DNA of 45,152 nucleotides from DASPWW01 sp035637595 (GTDB lineage: Bacteria; Actinomycetota; Thermoleophilia; Solirubrobacterales; 70-9): the NCBI GenBank assembly GCA_035637595.1, contig DASPWW010000157.1, forward strand, positions 1 to 45,152. Direction: 5' to 3'. The notes under the pieces are model-generated. The model was given only the letters and a program-made list of their open reading frames with translations, was not told where the DNA came from and searched no databases. The position numbers were made by a program, and so were the translations under genes. Within the stretch, counting starts at the first letter, position 1. Every line of letters starts with the position of its first letter. Positions 22,512 through 30,530 of this stretch are shown in pieces.

Positions 22512-25154
22512 CTAGGAACCGAGCTGGGACTCGATCGCGCGTCGCGCGATCTCGAGCGCCTCGTCGAGGCGGCTCGCGTCTCGCCCTCCGGCCTGCGCCG
22601 CGGTCGGCCTGCCACCACCGCCGCCGCCCACGGCGCCGGCGGCCTCGCGCACCACCTCGGCGGCCGAGAGCCCGCGCTCGACTGCCGAGTCGGCGAACGC
22701 GCCGACCAGCGCGACGCGACCGTCCCCCGCGCCCCCCAGGACCACCGCGGCGTCCCCGAGGCGCGACTTGACGCGGTCGGCGAGATCGAGCAACGCTCGC
22801 TGGTCGGCGAGGTCGACGCGCTCGGCGAGCACGCGGATCCCGCCCACGTCCGTGCTCCGCTCGGCGAGCTCGCGAGCCAGCTCGGCCGCCTCGCGTGAGC
22901 CGCTCTCGGCGGCGCGCTTCTCGAGCTCGTCGAGGCGCTGCGCGGCGCGGCGGGCCCCCGCCAACGCGTCGCGCGGCGAGTCGAGCAGGGCCCCGACCTC
23001 GTCGAGGGCGTCGTTGCGCGAGCGAAACCAGTCGATCGCGGCGGGCCCGGTGAGCGCCTCGACACGGCGCACGTTGGCGGCGCTCGAACCCTCGGAGACG
23101 ATCGCGAAGATTCCGACCTCTGCCGTGTTGGCGACATGGGTCCCGCCGCACAGCTCGCGCGAGACCTGCTCGACCTCGACCATCCGCACCCAGTCGCCGT
23201 ACTTCTCGCCGAACAGGGCCATCGCCCCCAGCGCCTCCGCCTCGTCGCGCGCCATGTGCATGGCGCGAACCGGCAGGCTGGCCTTGATCCAGTCGTTGAC
23301 GCGGTCCTCTATCGCGCGCACCTCCTCGGGGGCGAGCGCGGCGCCGTGCGTGAAGTCGAAGCGCAGCTTGTCGGGACGAACTGCGCTGCCCGCCTGGCGC
23401 ACGTGATCGCCGAGCTGCTCGCGCAACGCCGCGTGCAGCAAGTGGGTGGCTGTGTGGTTGCGCATCGTGGCGTGACGCGTCGCACGCTCGACGTGGGCCT
23501 CGACCCGCTGCCCGGGCTCGGGGACCGCGGGTGCTTGCAGCTTCAGAGCCTGGTCCTCACCGACCCGGTAGACGTCGACGACGCGCCCCTCAGCACCATC
23601 CCAGCGAACGACGCCCGAGTCGGCGACCTGCCCGCCGCCCTCGGCATAGAAGGGGCTCTCCTCGAGCTTGACGAGGGCGACCGCGCCGGGATCGGGGCCC
23701 TCGCCGTCGATCGGGGTAGCCGCGGCGACGCTGGTCCGCGCGTCAAGCGTCTCGTAGCCGACGAATCGCGACTCCGGGGCCGAGCTGACGAACGAGATCA
23801 CGGCCCCGTGGCGATCCTCGGTCGCCGCCTCCGCCCCTGTTCGGGCGCGCTCGCGCTGCTGGTCCATCAGAGCCTCGAACCCGGCGTCGTCGACCGACAG
23901 CCCCTGCTCGGCAAGCAGCTCCTTGGTGAGGTCGTACGGAAAGCCATAGGTGTCGTGGAGCTTGAACGCCTCGGCCGCGTCCACCCACGAGGTGCCCTGC
24001 TGACGCGCCTCGTCGACCAGCCGCGCGAGCAGCTCCGTGCCGCGGTCCAGGGTGCGCCCGAAGCTGCGCTCCTCGTCGGAGACCCAGCGCATGATCATGT
24101 CGCGCTCCGTGGCGAGCTGCGGATACGCGTCGCCCATCGTCTCGATGACCCGCTCCGCGAAGCGCTCCATGAACGGCGGCTCGAGCTCGAGCACGCGCCC
24201 CTGCTGGATCGCGCGGCGCATGACGCGGCGCAGGATGTAGCCGCGGTCCTCGTTCGACGGCACGACCCCATCGGCGATCAGGTGCGTCATCCCCCGCGAG
24301 TGATCGGCGACGATCCGCATCGCCCTGGTGGTCCTGTCGTCGTCGCCGTAGCGGCGGCCCGACAGCTCCTCCGCGAGCCCGACGAGCGGCCGGAAGGGGT
24401 CCGCCTCGTAGACGGAGGGTGCGCCCTGGAGGATCGCCGCCATCCGCTCCAGGCCCAGGCCGGTGTCGATGTTGCGCTGCGGCAGGTCGACGAGCGAGCC
24501 GTCCTCGCGCAGCTCGTAGGCCATGAAGACGTGGTTCCAGTACTCCAGGAAGCGCTCCGTGTCGTCGCCGGGGCGCTCGTCCGGACCGCCGAAGTCCTCG
24601 CCGCGATCGACGTACATCTCCGAGCACGGCCCGCAGGGGCCCACCGGCCCGGCCTGCCAGAAGTTCTCCGAACGCGGCAGGCGCACGATCCGCTCCTCGG
24701 GTACGCCGCGGGCCCGCCAGATCTCGATCGATTCGGTGTCGGGGCCGAGCCCGAGCTCCTCGTCGCCCTCGAACACCGTCACCCAGATCCGCTCGGGGTC
24801 GAGCCCGAAGCCCTCGATCGAGAGCTCCCAGCCGAAGCCGATCGCCTCCTGCTTGAAATAGTCGCCGAAGCTGAAGTTGCCGAGCATCTCGAAGAACGTG
24901 AGGTGGCGCGCCGTGTTGCCGACCTCCTCGATGTCGGTGGTGCGAAAGCAGCGCTGGCAGGTCGTCAGGCGCCTGCTCGGCGGCTCCTCGAGCCCCTGGA
25001 AATAGGGCTTGAGCGGCTGCATCCCCGCGGTCGTGAGCAGCACCGAGGGATCGTGCGCCGAGGGGACGAGCGACGCCGAGGGGCGGCGCATGTGCCCATT
25101 GCGCTCGAAGTACGACAGGTAGGTCTCGCGGATCTCCGACGCGGAGGAGCTCAC
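22512..25154 (-). CDS. alaS: Alanyl-tRNA synthetase
   Basis: 880 residues, complete. Class II catalytic core at the N-terminus (SYFERNGHMRRPSASLVP, TTAGMQPLKPYFQG, FFEMLGNFSFGDYFK), a tRNA-recognition domain, and the editing domain with HTATHLL and CGGTHVANT zinc/active-site motifs. The C-terminal coiled-coil and DHHA1 Gly-rich segment (GGGGGGRPTAAQAGG) are present. The start is GTG at 25154. A -10-like TACACT ends 7 nt upstream and no Shine-Dalgarno sequence is present, so the mRNA may be leaderless. Confidence 0.97.
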   Translation of the reverse strand: MSSSASEIRETYLSYFERNGHMRRPSASLVPSAHDPSVLLTTAGMQPLKPYFQGLEEPPSRRLTTCQRCFRTTDIEEVGNTARHLTFFEMLGNFSFGDYFKQEAIGFGWELSIEGFGLDPERIWVTVFEGDEELGLGPDTESIEIWRARGVPEERIVRLPRSENFWQAGPVGPCGPCSEMYVDRGEDFGGPDERPGDDTERFLEYWNHVFMAYELREDGSLVDLPQRNIDTGLGLERMAAILQGAPSVYEADPFRPLVGLAEELSGRRYGDDDRTTRAMRIVADHSRGMTHLIADGVVPSNEDRGYILRRVMRRAIQQGRVLELEPPFMERFAERVIETMGDAYPQLATERDMIMRWVSDEERSFGRTLDRGTELLARLVDEARQQGTSWVDAAEAFKLHDTYGFPYDLTKELLAEQGLSVDDAGFEALMDQQRERARTGAEAATEDRHGAVISFVSSAPESRFVGYETLDARTSVAAATPIDGEGPDPGAVALVKLEESPFYAEGGGQVADSGVVRWDGAEGRVVDVYRVGEDQALKLQAPAVPEPGQRVEAHVERATRHATMRNHTATHLLHAALREQLGDHVRQAGSAVRPDKLRFDFTHGAALAPEEVRAIEDRVNDWIKASLPVRAMHMARDEAEALGAMALFGEKYGDWVRMVEVEQVSRELCGGTHVANTAEVGIFAIVSEGSSAANVRRVEALTGPAAIDWFRSRNDALDEVGALLDSPRDALAGARRAAQRLDELEKRAAESGSREAAELARELAERSTDVGGIRVLAERVDLADQRALLDLADRVKSRLGDAAVVLGGAGDGRVALVGAFADSAVERGLSAAEVVREAAGAVGGGGGGRPTAAQAGGRDASRLDEALEIARRAIESQLGS

Positions 25155-25161
25155 GCGAGCA

Positions 25162-25167
25162 AGTGTA
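25162..25167 (-). promoter_or_regulatory. -10 element for a leaderless alaS transcript
   Basis: TACACT on the minus strand, with 7 nt between it and the alaS GTG. This spacing places +1 at or next to the start codon. No convincing -35 hexamer was seen. Confidence 0.35.
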
Positions 25168-25182
25168 TGGACGCCGGCAGTC

Positions 25183-25647
25183 TCACTTTCGCAGCGGCCA
25201 CACCACCTCGATCTCCCACTTCGCGGGATCGTCGCCCTGCGCGGGGCCGGTGACGTAGACCTCCCACACGGGCCCGCCGGGGTCGTGGTCGTGGGCCAGG
25301 ACCCACTCGCCGAGTGCGTCGTGGGCGCTCTGCAGGTCCTCGTAGCGGCCGCGGTGGACCGTCATCGCCGCCCTGCCCTCCGGTAGCTCGCCGGGCTCGA
25401 CCCGGCCCTCGGCCCGCACCGGCCCCGACACCGGAAAGCCGGCCTCGAAGTCGGCCTGCTCGGCGGTGTAGTCGAAGAAGCGCGCGAAGGGGTGCCCGCT
25501 CGGCTCGACGCCCTGGCGCGCGAGCGAGTCCGCGACCTCACCAAGGACGCGACGCAGCGTCTCGCCGATCTCCGCGGATGAGGAGACGACCCGAACCACC
25601 GCGGTGCGTTGCGACGAGAGCTTGCGGGTCTTGATGTCGTAGACCAT
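25183..25647 (-). CDS. GyrI-like / AraC effector-binding domain protein
   Basis: 154 residues. VYDIKTRKLSSQRTAVVRV at the N-terminus, ETLRRVLGEVADSLARQGVEP, the PFARFFDYT segment, and a second repeat ending in VYVTGPAQGDDPAKWEIEVVWPL match stand-alone GyrI-like (SOUL/BmrR-type) ligand-binding domains. There is no DNA-binding domain. Such proteins bind small hydrophobic molecules or inhibit enzymes; the ligand here is unknown. The ATG at 25647 was chosen because the upstream frame lies inside mnmA. The 11-nt spacing from mnmA suggests cotranscription. Confidence 0.82.
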   Translation of the reverse strand: MVYDIKTRKLSSQRTAVVRVVSSSAEIGETLRRVLGEVADSLARQGVEPSGHPFARFFDYTAEQADFEAGFPVSGPVRAEGRVEPGELPEGRAAMTVHRGRYEDLQSAHDALGEWVLAHDHDPGGPVWEVYVTGPAQGDDPAKWEIEVVWPLRK

Positions 25648-25658
25648 CGCCGGACCCA

Positions 25659-27131
25659 CTACGCGATCGTGGCGTGGCCGACGATCGCGTCGGCGTCCAT
25701 CAGCGACGCGGTCTGCCCGGGTGCGACGGCGTACGCGGGCTCGGAGAGCCGCAGCGTGAGCTCCGGGTGGCGGCCGGCGCCGGGCGAGGACGCACCGCCG
25801 CTCACCTCCTCCACCCTGCAGGCCAGCGGCGTGGCGTGGTAGCGGAGGCGCACGCGGTTGACGCGCCGTCCGTCCCGGTGCAACACGGCGTCGCGCACGC
25901 GGACCCGGTCGCGCGCCAGTCGCTCCCGCGGGCCGACCACGACCCGGTTCGACGCAGCGTCGGTGGCGAGCACGTAGAGCGCCCGCGGGGCCGCGATCCC
26001 GATCCCGCGGCGCTGCCCGACCGTGAAGTGCTGATGGCCCGGGTGCGCCCCGAGAACCTCGCCGTCGGGATCGACGACCTCGCCCCGCCGTTCCGCAACC
26101 CGACCGTGCCGGGCAAGGAAGGAGCGCTTGCCCTCGCCGGCGAGAAAGCACAGGTCCTGGCTGTCGGCGCGCGAGGCCACGGGAAGCCCCGCTTCGGCCG
26201 CGATCTCACGCACCTGCGGCTTGGTAAGCCCGGCTAGCGGGAAGCGCAAGCGCACCAGAGCCCGCGGCGGCAGCGCGGCGAGCATGTAGGTCTGATCCTT
26301 CGCCGCGTCCGCGGGGGCGACGAGAAGGGGGCCTTGATCGTCGCCCGCGATGCGCGCGTAATGGCCCGTGGCGAGGCGTTCGGCTCCGAGCCGATCGGCG
26401 AGCCCCAGCATCGCGTCGATGCGGACCTCCCCGTTGCAGCGCACGCAGGGATTGGGGGTTCGCCCCGCCTCGTGGCCGGCCAGGAAGTCATCCACCACCG
26501 CGGCGCGGAAGCGCCGCTCGAGATCCATCGTCAGGTGCGGCAGGCCCATCGAATGGGCGAGCGACCGGGCGCCGACCACCGCTTCGGGCGAGCAGCAGCT
26601 GCGCGCCCCGTCGGTGACCCGGTCCGCCCACAGCTTCAGCGTCACCGCGACGACCTCGGCGCCACGCTCGCGCTCGAGCTGGGCGGCGACAGCGCTGTCC
26701 ACTCCGCCGCTCATCGCGACCAGCACCCGGCCCCGCTGGGGCCCGCTCCCGGGGGAGACCAGCGCGGCGCCGGCGGCGATCGCGGAACCGAGCGCGCGAT
26801 GCAGCGCGTCGGCGGCCAGCTCGGCGGCGTGACGGCCCTGCGCCGACAGCCCGCCGAGCTCGACCTCTACTTCCTGGGGACCGATCCGTGCCGCGTCGAG
26901 CACCTCCAGCCCGTCGACCGCGGCGGCGATCGCCGCGCCGGCGGCGATTGCGGCCGAGCAGCCCTCGGCGTCGAAGCATGCCGCCGCGATGCGCCCATCG
27001 CGGACGTCGAGCGACAGCCGCACGAGATCGCCGCACGGCGCGCCGCCGGCGGCCCCGCTGGCCCATCCGTCGCGGGTGGGCCCGCGCCGCGAGCGGTCGT
27101 CCAGGTAGTAATGGATCCCCTCAGCGCTCAC
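25659..27131 (-). CDS. mnmA: tRNA 2-thiouridylase MnmA fused to an N-terminal IscU-like domain
   Basis: 490 residues, about 120 longer than usual. Residues ~25-125 resemble the IscU/NifU scaffold: PCGD at 32-35 (Cys33, Asp35), AEGCSAAIA with Cys58, and GRHAAELAADAL where His101 is kept but the third ligand Cys is Ala102. From ~133 it is MnmA: SGGVDS PP-loop at 141-146, a CC pair at 179-180, TPNPCVRCN with catalytic Cys232 and Cys229, GHYAR, and SQDLCF with Cys328; a beta-barrel C-terminus follows. It thiolates U34 of tRNA-Lys/Glu/Gln. The fusion hints at an Fe-S-dependent form of the enzyme (inference). Confidence 0.92.
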   Translation of the reverse strand: MSAEGIHYYLDDRSRRGPTRDGWASGAAGGAPCGDLVRLSLDVRDGRIAAACFDAEGCSAAIAAGAAIAAAVDGLEVLDAARIGPQEVEVELGGLSAQGRHAAELAADALHRALGSAIAAGAALVSPGSGPQRGRVLVAMSGGVDSAVAAQLERERGAEVVAVTLKLWADRVTDGARSCCSPEAVVGARSLAHSMGLPHLTMDLERRFRAAVVDDFLAGHEAGRTPNPCVRCNGEVRIDAMLGLADRLGAERLATGHYARIAGDDQGPLLVAPADAAKDQTYMLAALPPRALVRLRFPLAGLTKPQVREIAAEAGLPVASRADSQDLCFLAGEGKRSFLARHGRVAERRGEVVDPDGEVLGAHPGHQHFTVGQRRGIGIAAPRALYVLATDAASNRVVVGPRERLARDRVRVRDAVLHRDGRRVNRVRLRYHATPLACRVEEVSGGASSPGAGRHPELTLRLSEPAYAVAPGQTASLMDADAIVGHATIA

Positions 27132-27190
27132 GCGCTAAAGGTAGCCCGGGCGAGCGGACTCAGCCTCCCGCTCGGGGTGGGCGGCGCGCG

Positions 27191-27841
27191 TCAGTCCGGG
27201 TAGTAAGGGACGTCGTGGCCCTTGTAGAGCGCATCCTCGACGGCCTGAAGGACGCTCTCCGGCCCGCGGAAGCCGTAGCTCACGGTGGCCTTGGGGATCT
27301 TTCCGCTCACGCTCTTTGGGCGGATCACGATGAGGGCGGGAACCTGGCTGACCCCGACCCCGTTGGCGATACGCGAGTAGTGAGCGATGTTCTTCGCCCC
27401 GGTCACGAAGACCGCCACGTTGAGGTCGGGGCGCCCCCGCAGCGCCTCGACGTAAGCCTTGACCCGCTTGTCGTCGATTCCTCTCTGCTTGACGATCAGC
27501 AGCACGATCGCCTTGCCGTCGTCATAGGCGTTGACGACCGGTGCCGGCAATCCCTTGCCGGGCTTCAGCGCGCTGTCGGGAATCGAGCCCTGGGCCTCGG
27601 CGCCGGGAGCCGGCGCGGTCGCCGGGGGCGCGACCCCCGGAGCGGTCGGCGTGGTCGCAGTCGCGCCCGGCGCCGCCGGGGTCGCGGTTGCGCCCGTGGT
27701 CGAGGTCGGCGCCGTACTCTCGGTCGTCGATTCCGAGCCGCCGCTCAGGACCCGCATGTAGAAGATGATCGCGAACAAGATCAGCAGGCCTGCGATCAGC
27801 GCGGCCTGCACGACCGGGTTCTCGTTGGCGGCGCGCCTCAC
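27191..27841 (-). CDS. Membrane-anchored thioredoxin-fold-like protein lacking CxxC
   Basis: 216 residues. A single TM helix (~13-32) follows a short basic N-terminus, then a Thr/Ala/Pro-rich linker (~40-90) and a C-terminal ~115-residue domain. The domain has a KAIVLLIVKQRGIDD strand, VAVFVTGAKN, and GVSQVPALIVI with the cis-Pro position of thioredoxin folds, then ESVLQAVEDALY. There is no cysteine in the domain, so redox activity is not expected. The GTG at 27841 is preferred (GGAG 4 nt upstream); a TTG at 27862 is possible. It may be a binding or scaffold thioredoxin-like protein on the cell surface (inference). Confidence 0.7.
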   Translation of the reverse strand: MRRAANENPVVQAALIAGLLILFAIIFYMRVLSGGSESTTESTAPTSTTGATATPAAPGATATTPTAPGVAPPATAPAPGAEAQGSIPDSALKPGKGLPAPVVNAYDDGKAIVLLIVKQRGIDDKRVKAYVEALRGRPDLNVAVFVTGAKNIAHYSRIANGVGVSQVPALIVIRPKSVSGKIPKATVSYGFRGPESVLQAVEDALYKGHDVPYYPD

Positions 27842-27885
27842 GCGGCTCCACCCCCAAAGCAAGAAGGCCCCAGCCTGCCGACGCC

Positions 27886-28013
27886 GCTCGGCTTGAGAAC
27901 CCGTGTATCCAGGTGGGTGTCTACCGCAAAGCCCCCAATGGGACTCTCCGGAAATCGACTCCCAAGCCGATTGTGATGGCTCACATTGGAGCAGCTATCG
28001 AACAAGCTCGAGC
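27886..28013 (-). ncRNA. Structured RNA candidate, 6S-RNA-like
   Basis: This ~200-nt gene-free stretch is less GC-rich than its surroundings. On the minus strand a 10-bp closing stem with one bulged A (28013-28003 with 27895-27886) encloses a hairpin TGTGA-GCCA-TCACA (27985-27972). On the 3' side, GACACCCACCT (27921-27911) and GGGTTCTCAAGCC resemble the 3' bubble strand of proteobacterial 6S RNAs. A terminator-like GC hairpin followed by TTCTTGCTTT lies downstream at ~27860-27880. It could instead be the leader of the 27841 gene. The 6S identity rests only on visual similarity. Confidence 0.4.
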
Positions 28014-28039
28014 CTCCGTAGACGCTACCAGTCATCTGC

Positions 28040-28465
28040 TCACTCGACAGCGGGCGCGAAAACCTTGAGCGCCATGGCCTGGTCGTCGTGCAGTCGCCAG
28101 CGCCGCAACTTTCCCTGCTCGAAGTCGAGCTCCACCGCCACCGGGACCGAATCGCCCACCTCGCCGCTCTCGCGCCACACGTACTGAACCTGGGCGAGGG
28201 CGAGGACGCTCTCGCCGGTGACGTGCAGCTCCTCAACCTCGTAGCGCCTGTCCAGATGGTCATAGGTCCGGCTCGCCCACTCGCGCGCCTCCGCGATCCC
28301 CCTGCGCACGCCCTTGGAGGTATGGATCTCGACCTCGGGGTGCAGCAGGCGCGCGAACGCGTCCACGTCGCCGCGGCTCAGGGCGTCGAGGACCTGCCGC
28401 GCGGCGCCGCTGCTCGCGGGCGCCTGGCCGGAGCGCTCGCCATTCGTCTCCGGCGGCTCGCTCAT
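28040..28465 (-). CDS. SnoaL/NTF2-like domain protein
   Basis: 141 residues. After a disordered ~20-residue start, QVLDALSRGDVDAFARLLHPEVEIHT, RGIAEAREWASRTYDHLDRRYEVEEL and a beta-rich end (VWRESGEVGDSVPVAVELDFEQGKLRRWRLHDDQAMAL) match the cone-shaped NTF2-like fold of the SnoaL/DUF4440 type. Members act as small hydrolases, isomerases or ligand binders; the function here cannot be told. It is divergent from the kinase gene with only 32 nt between starts, holding a perfect palindrome. Confidence 0.78.
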   Translation of the reverse strand: MSEPPETNGERSGQAPASSGAARQVLDALSRGDVDAFARLLHPEVEIHTSKGVRRGIAEAREWASRTYDHLDRRYEVEELHVTGESVLALAQVQYVWRESGEVGDSVPVAVELDFEQGKLRRWRLHDDQAMALKVFAPAVE

Positions 28466-28478
28466 CGGTCAATAGCAT

Positions 28479-28490
28479 TGACGATCGTCA
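28479..28490. promoter_or_regulatory. Palindrome between divergent SnoaL-like and kinase genes
   Basis: TGACGATCGTCA, a perfect 12-bp palindrome, sits near the middle of the 32-nt gap between two divergent starts. Both promoters must overlap it, so it is a candidate operator. Palindromes of this length also occur by chance in GC-rich DNA. Confidence 0.35.
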
Positions 28491-28497
28491 GAAGGAG

Positions 28498-29349
28498 ATG
28501 AGCGAGCTCGGCGAAGGCGACAGCTTCGGCCCGTACACGGTGCGGGAGCGACTCGGCGAGGGCGGGATGGGCCACGTGTTCTGCGCGGCCGAGCCCGGCG
28601 GCTCGGAGGTGGCGCTCAAGGTGCTGCGCCCGGAGCTGAGCACGCACGAGGGCTTCAGGGCGCGGTTCGAGCGCGAGGCGAAGATGGCCTCGAAGGTGCG
28701 CCACCCCAACATCGTGCCGGTCCTCGATCGTGGCGAGATCGACGGGAGCCTCTACCTGACCCAGGCGTTCATCGGCGGCGGCTCGCTCGAGGAGAGGCTG
28801 GAGCGCGAGGGCCGGCTGTCGCTCGAGGACACGGTTCGGATCTGCGACCAGGTGGCGGCGGGGCTCGACGCCATGCACGAGGCGGGGCTCGTCCATCGCG
28901 ACGTCAAGCCGCCCAACATCATGCTCGACACCGAGGGCAAGGCCTTTATCGCCGACCTCGGTCTCGCCAAGGACCGCGAGGCGAGCGTCATCCTCACCCG
29001 GCTCGGGCAGGCGGTGGGCTCGATCCACTACATGTCCCCGGAGCAGATCCGTGCCGAGCGCGAGCCCGACGCGCGCACGGACGTATACGGTCTCGGCTGC
29101 GTCGTGTACGAGTGCATCTCGGGGTCACCTCCGTTCGCCGGCCGCAAGCCCATGCAGGTGATGTGGGCGCACCTGCGCGACGAGCCCGCCGATCCCTGTG
29201 CCGGACGCGCGGAGATCCCGCCCGACTTCGGAGCGGCGGTAAACCGGGCGCTCGCGAAGGAACCCGAGGGGCGGCCGCAGTCGGCTTCCGCCTACGCGCG
29301 TGCGCTTAGGGCCGCCGCCGGCCTGGCGGGGTCGGAGGTGCCCTCGTGA
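28498..29349 (+). CDS. Serine/threonine protein kinase (PknB-type catalytic domain)
   Basis: 283 residues, essentially only a Hanks-type kinase domain. Gly loop RLGEGGMGHV, Lys in VALKVL, Glu in FEREAKMASKVRHPNIV, catalytic loop HRDVKPPNI, DLG in place of DFG, activation segment ending HYMSPEQ, and DVYGLGCVVYECISG are present. There is no TM helix or PASTA domain, so it is soluble. GAAGGAG abuts the ATG with no spacer, so normal Shine-Dalgarno use is doubtful, but no other start keeps the Gly loop intact. It is translationally coupled (GTGA overlap) to an FHA protein that could be a substrate or reader. Confidence 0.93.
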   Translation: MSELGEGDSFGPYTVRERLGEGGMGHVFCAAEPGGSEVALKVLRPELSTHEGFRARFEREAKMASKVRHPNIVPVLDRGEIDGSLYLTQAFIGGGSLEERLEREGRLSLEDTVRICDQVAAGLDAMHEAGLVHRDVKPPNIMLDTEGKAFIADLGLAKDREASVILTRLGQAVGSIHYMSPEQIRAEREPDARTDVYGLGCVVYECISGSPPFAGRKPMQVMWAHLRDEPADPCAGRAEIPPDFGAAVNRALAKEPEGRPQSASAYARALRAAAGLAGSEVPS

Positions 29350-29879
29350 GCTCACTGGTCCTGGTCGAGCTTCAACCGCTCCCGGGCCAGAGGTTCGAGC
29401 CTCGCGACGGCCTGACCGTGGGGCGCCAGAACTGCGACGTCACGCTCGCCCACCCCCAGGTGTCACGACATCACGCCACGCTTCACGTCCGCGACGGAGG
29501 GCTCGTGATCGAGGACGTCGGGTCGCGCAACGGGACGTTCGTAAACGACGAGCGCCTCGCCGCCCCGCGCCAGATCGCCGCCGGCGACCTCGTCAGGATC
29601 GGCGAGACGGTGTGGCGTGCCGAGGCGCCGGCCGCCGCGGCTCCGGCGGCGCCCGAGCCGGAAGCACCCGAGCAACGCGGCGACGTCCCGCCGCCGCCCG
29701 CGCCCTCGGTGGTCCACCCCGCCCCACCCATCCCCGAGGTCTCGACCCCCGCGTTCGCGGAGGCCCGCCCGCGGCGCAGGCGCGCCTCGGCGGCGCGCCG
29801 GGTGGAGGCGACCGTGGTCTCCTACGCGGTCGTCGCGGCCACCGCGGCGGGCGTGATCATCTACCTCGCGGCGCGCTGA
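29346..29879 (+). CDS. FHA domain protein with C-terminal membrane anchor
   Basis: 177 residues, GTG start overlapping the kinase stop. Residues ~1-92 are an FHA domain: LTVGRQNCDVTL, VSRHHATL, DVGSRNGTFVN and GDLVRIG hold the phosphothreonine-binding Arg, Ser-Arg-His and Asn. A Pro/Ala-rich linker (~95-145) leads to a single C-terminal TM helix (~155-174) ending at the C-terminus, so the FHA domain is held at the inner face of the membrane. Coupling to the kinase suggests it binds the kinase's phosphorylated target. Confidence 0.9.
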   Translation: MSSLVLVELQPLPGQRFEPRDGLTVGRQNCDVTLAHPQVSRHHATLHVRDGGLVIEDVGSRNGTFVNDERLAAPRQIAAGDLVRIGETVWRAEAPAAAAPAAPEPEAPEQRGDVPPPPAPSVVHPAPPIPEVSTPAFAEARPRRRRASAARRVEATVVSYAVVAATAAGVIIYLAAR

Positions 29880-29894
29880 CGCGCGGCGACCGTC

Positions 29895-30521
29895 CTAGCG
29901 GACCCCGAAGTAGATCGCGACCGCGAGCGCCGCCACGGTCAGCAAGGCGAACGCGGCGACGCTGGTCTGGCGCTTGACGCGTGCGTCCACGAGCGCCGCG
30001 AGCTCGTCGGCCTGCGCCCTGCCGCCCGACTTCGCCTGCCGCATGACCTCCGGGGGCACGAAGGCGGGCTCGTCGTCCGGGGCCCGGAAGTCCGGTGCCT
30101 GCGGCGGCCCGGGGACGGGCACGCCGCCGAGCTCCTCCTCGTGCGCCGGCACGAGCACGCCCGCCCCGACCTGCGAGATCTGGGGTGACGGCTGGACCGC
30201 CGAGGGCTGGCGGTCGATCTGGGCGCGGCTGCGAAGCTCGAAAACCGTCAGCCCCATCCTGATCTTGTCGCCTGGCGCCAGCTCGCGGCGGCCGGTCCCG
30301 GTGACCTGGCCGTTGACGTACGTGCCGTTGCGCGATCCCAGGTCCTCCACCACCGCCCCCTCCGCCTGCGGGGAGACCCTGGCGTGGCGCCGGGAGACCT
30401 GCTGGTCGATCACCACGAGCCCACCTGCCGCGGGCTCACGGCCGATCTCGACCGCGCCTTCGAGCGCGAACTGCGCCCCGGGGTCCGCGCCCTCGACCAT
30501 CTCCAACAGCAGCTCCGCCAT
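29895..30521 (-). CDS. Second tail-anchored FHA domain protein
   Basis: 208 residues. FHA domain at ~1-98 with VEIGREPAAGG, QQVSRRHARV, DLGSRNGTYVN and GDKIRMG. A Pro/Ala-rich linker and a basic helix (ADELAALVDARVKRQTS) precede a C-terminal TM helix (~188-206) ending FGVR. It has the same topology as the FHA protein converging on it from the left (15 nt between stops), though the sequences differ, so the pair frames the kinase cluster. It probably also reads phosphothreonine marks at the membrane. Confidence 0.9.
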   Translation of the reverse strand: MAELLLEMVEGADPGAQFALEGAVEIGREPAAGGLVVIDQQVSRRHARVSPQAEGAVVEDLGSRNGTYVNGQVTGTGRRELAPGDKIRMGLTVFELRSRAQIDRQPSAVQPSPQISQVGAGVLVPAHEEELGGVPVPGPPQAPDFRAPDDEPAFVPPEVMRQAKSGGRAQADELAALVDARVKRQTSVAAFALLTVAALAVAIYFGVR

Positions 30522-30530
30522 GTGCTCAGC

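Noticed and set aside
25155..25182. T-box or other leader upstream of alaS, aspS or hisS
   Set aside because: The gaps before these genes are 13-34 nt, too short for a T-box.
23136..25253. ~700-codon plus-strand frame opposite alaS
   Set aside because: Low-complexity Val/Leu/Arg/His product, mirror of a complete alaS gene; no start signal or domain.
27838..28263. Minus-strand open frame of about 140 codons spanning the gene-free stretch
   Set aside because: It overlaps the SnoaL-like gene in another frame, has no Shine-Dalgarno sequence or domain, and the region shows RNA structure rather than codon bias.
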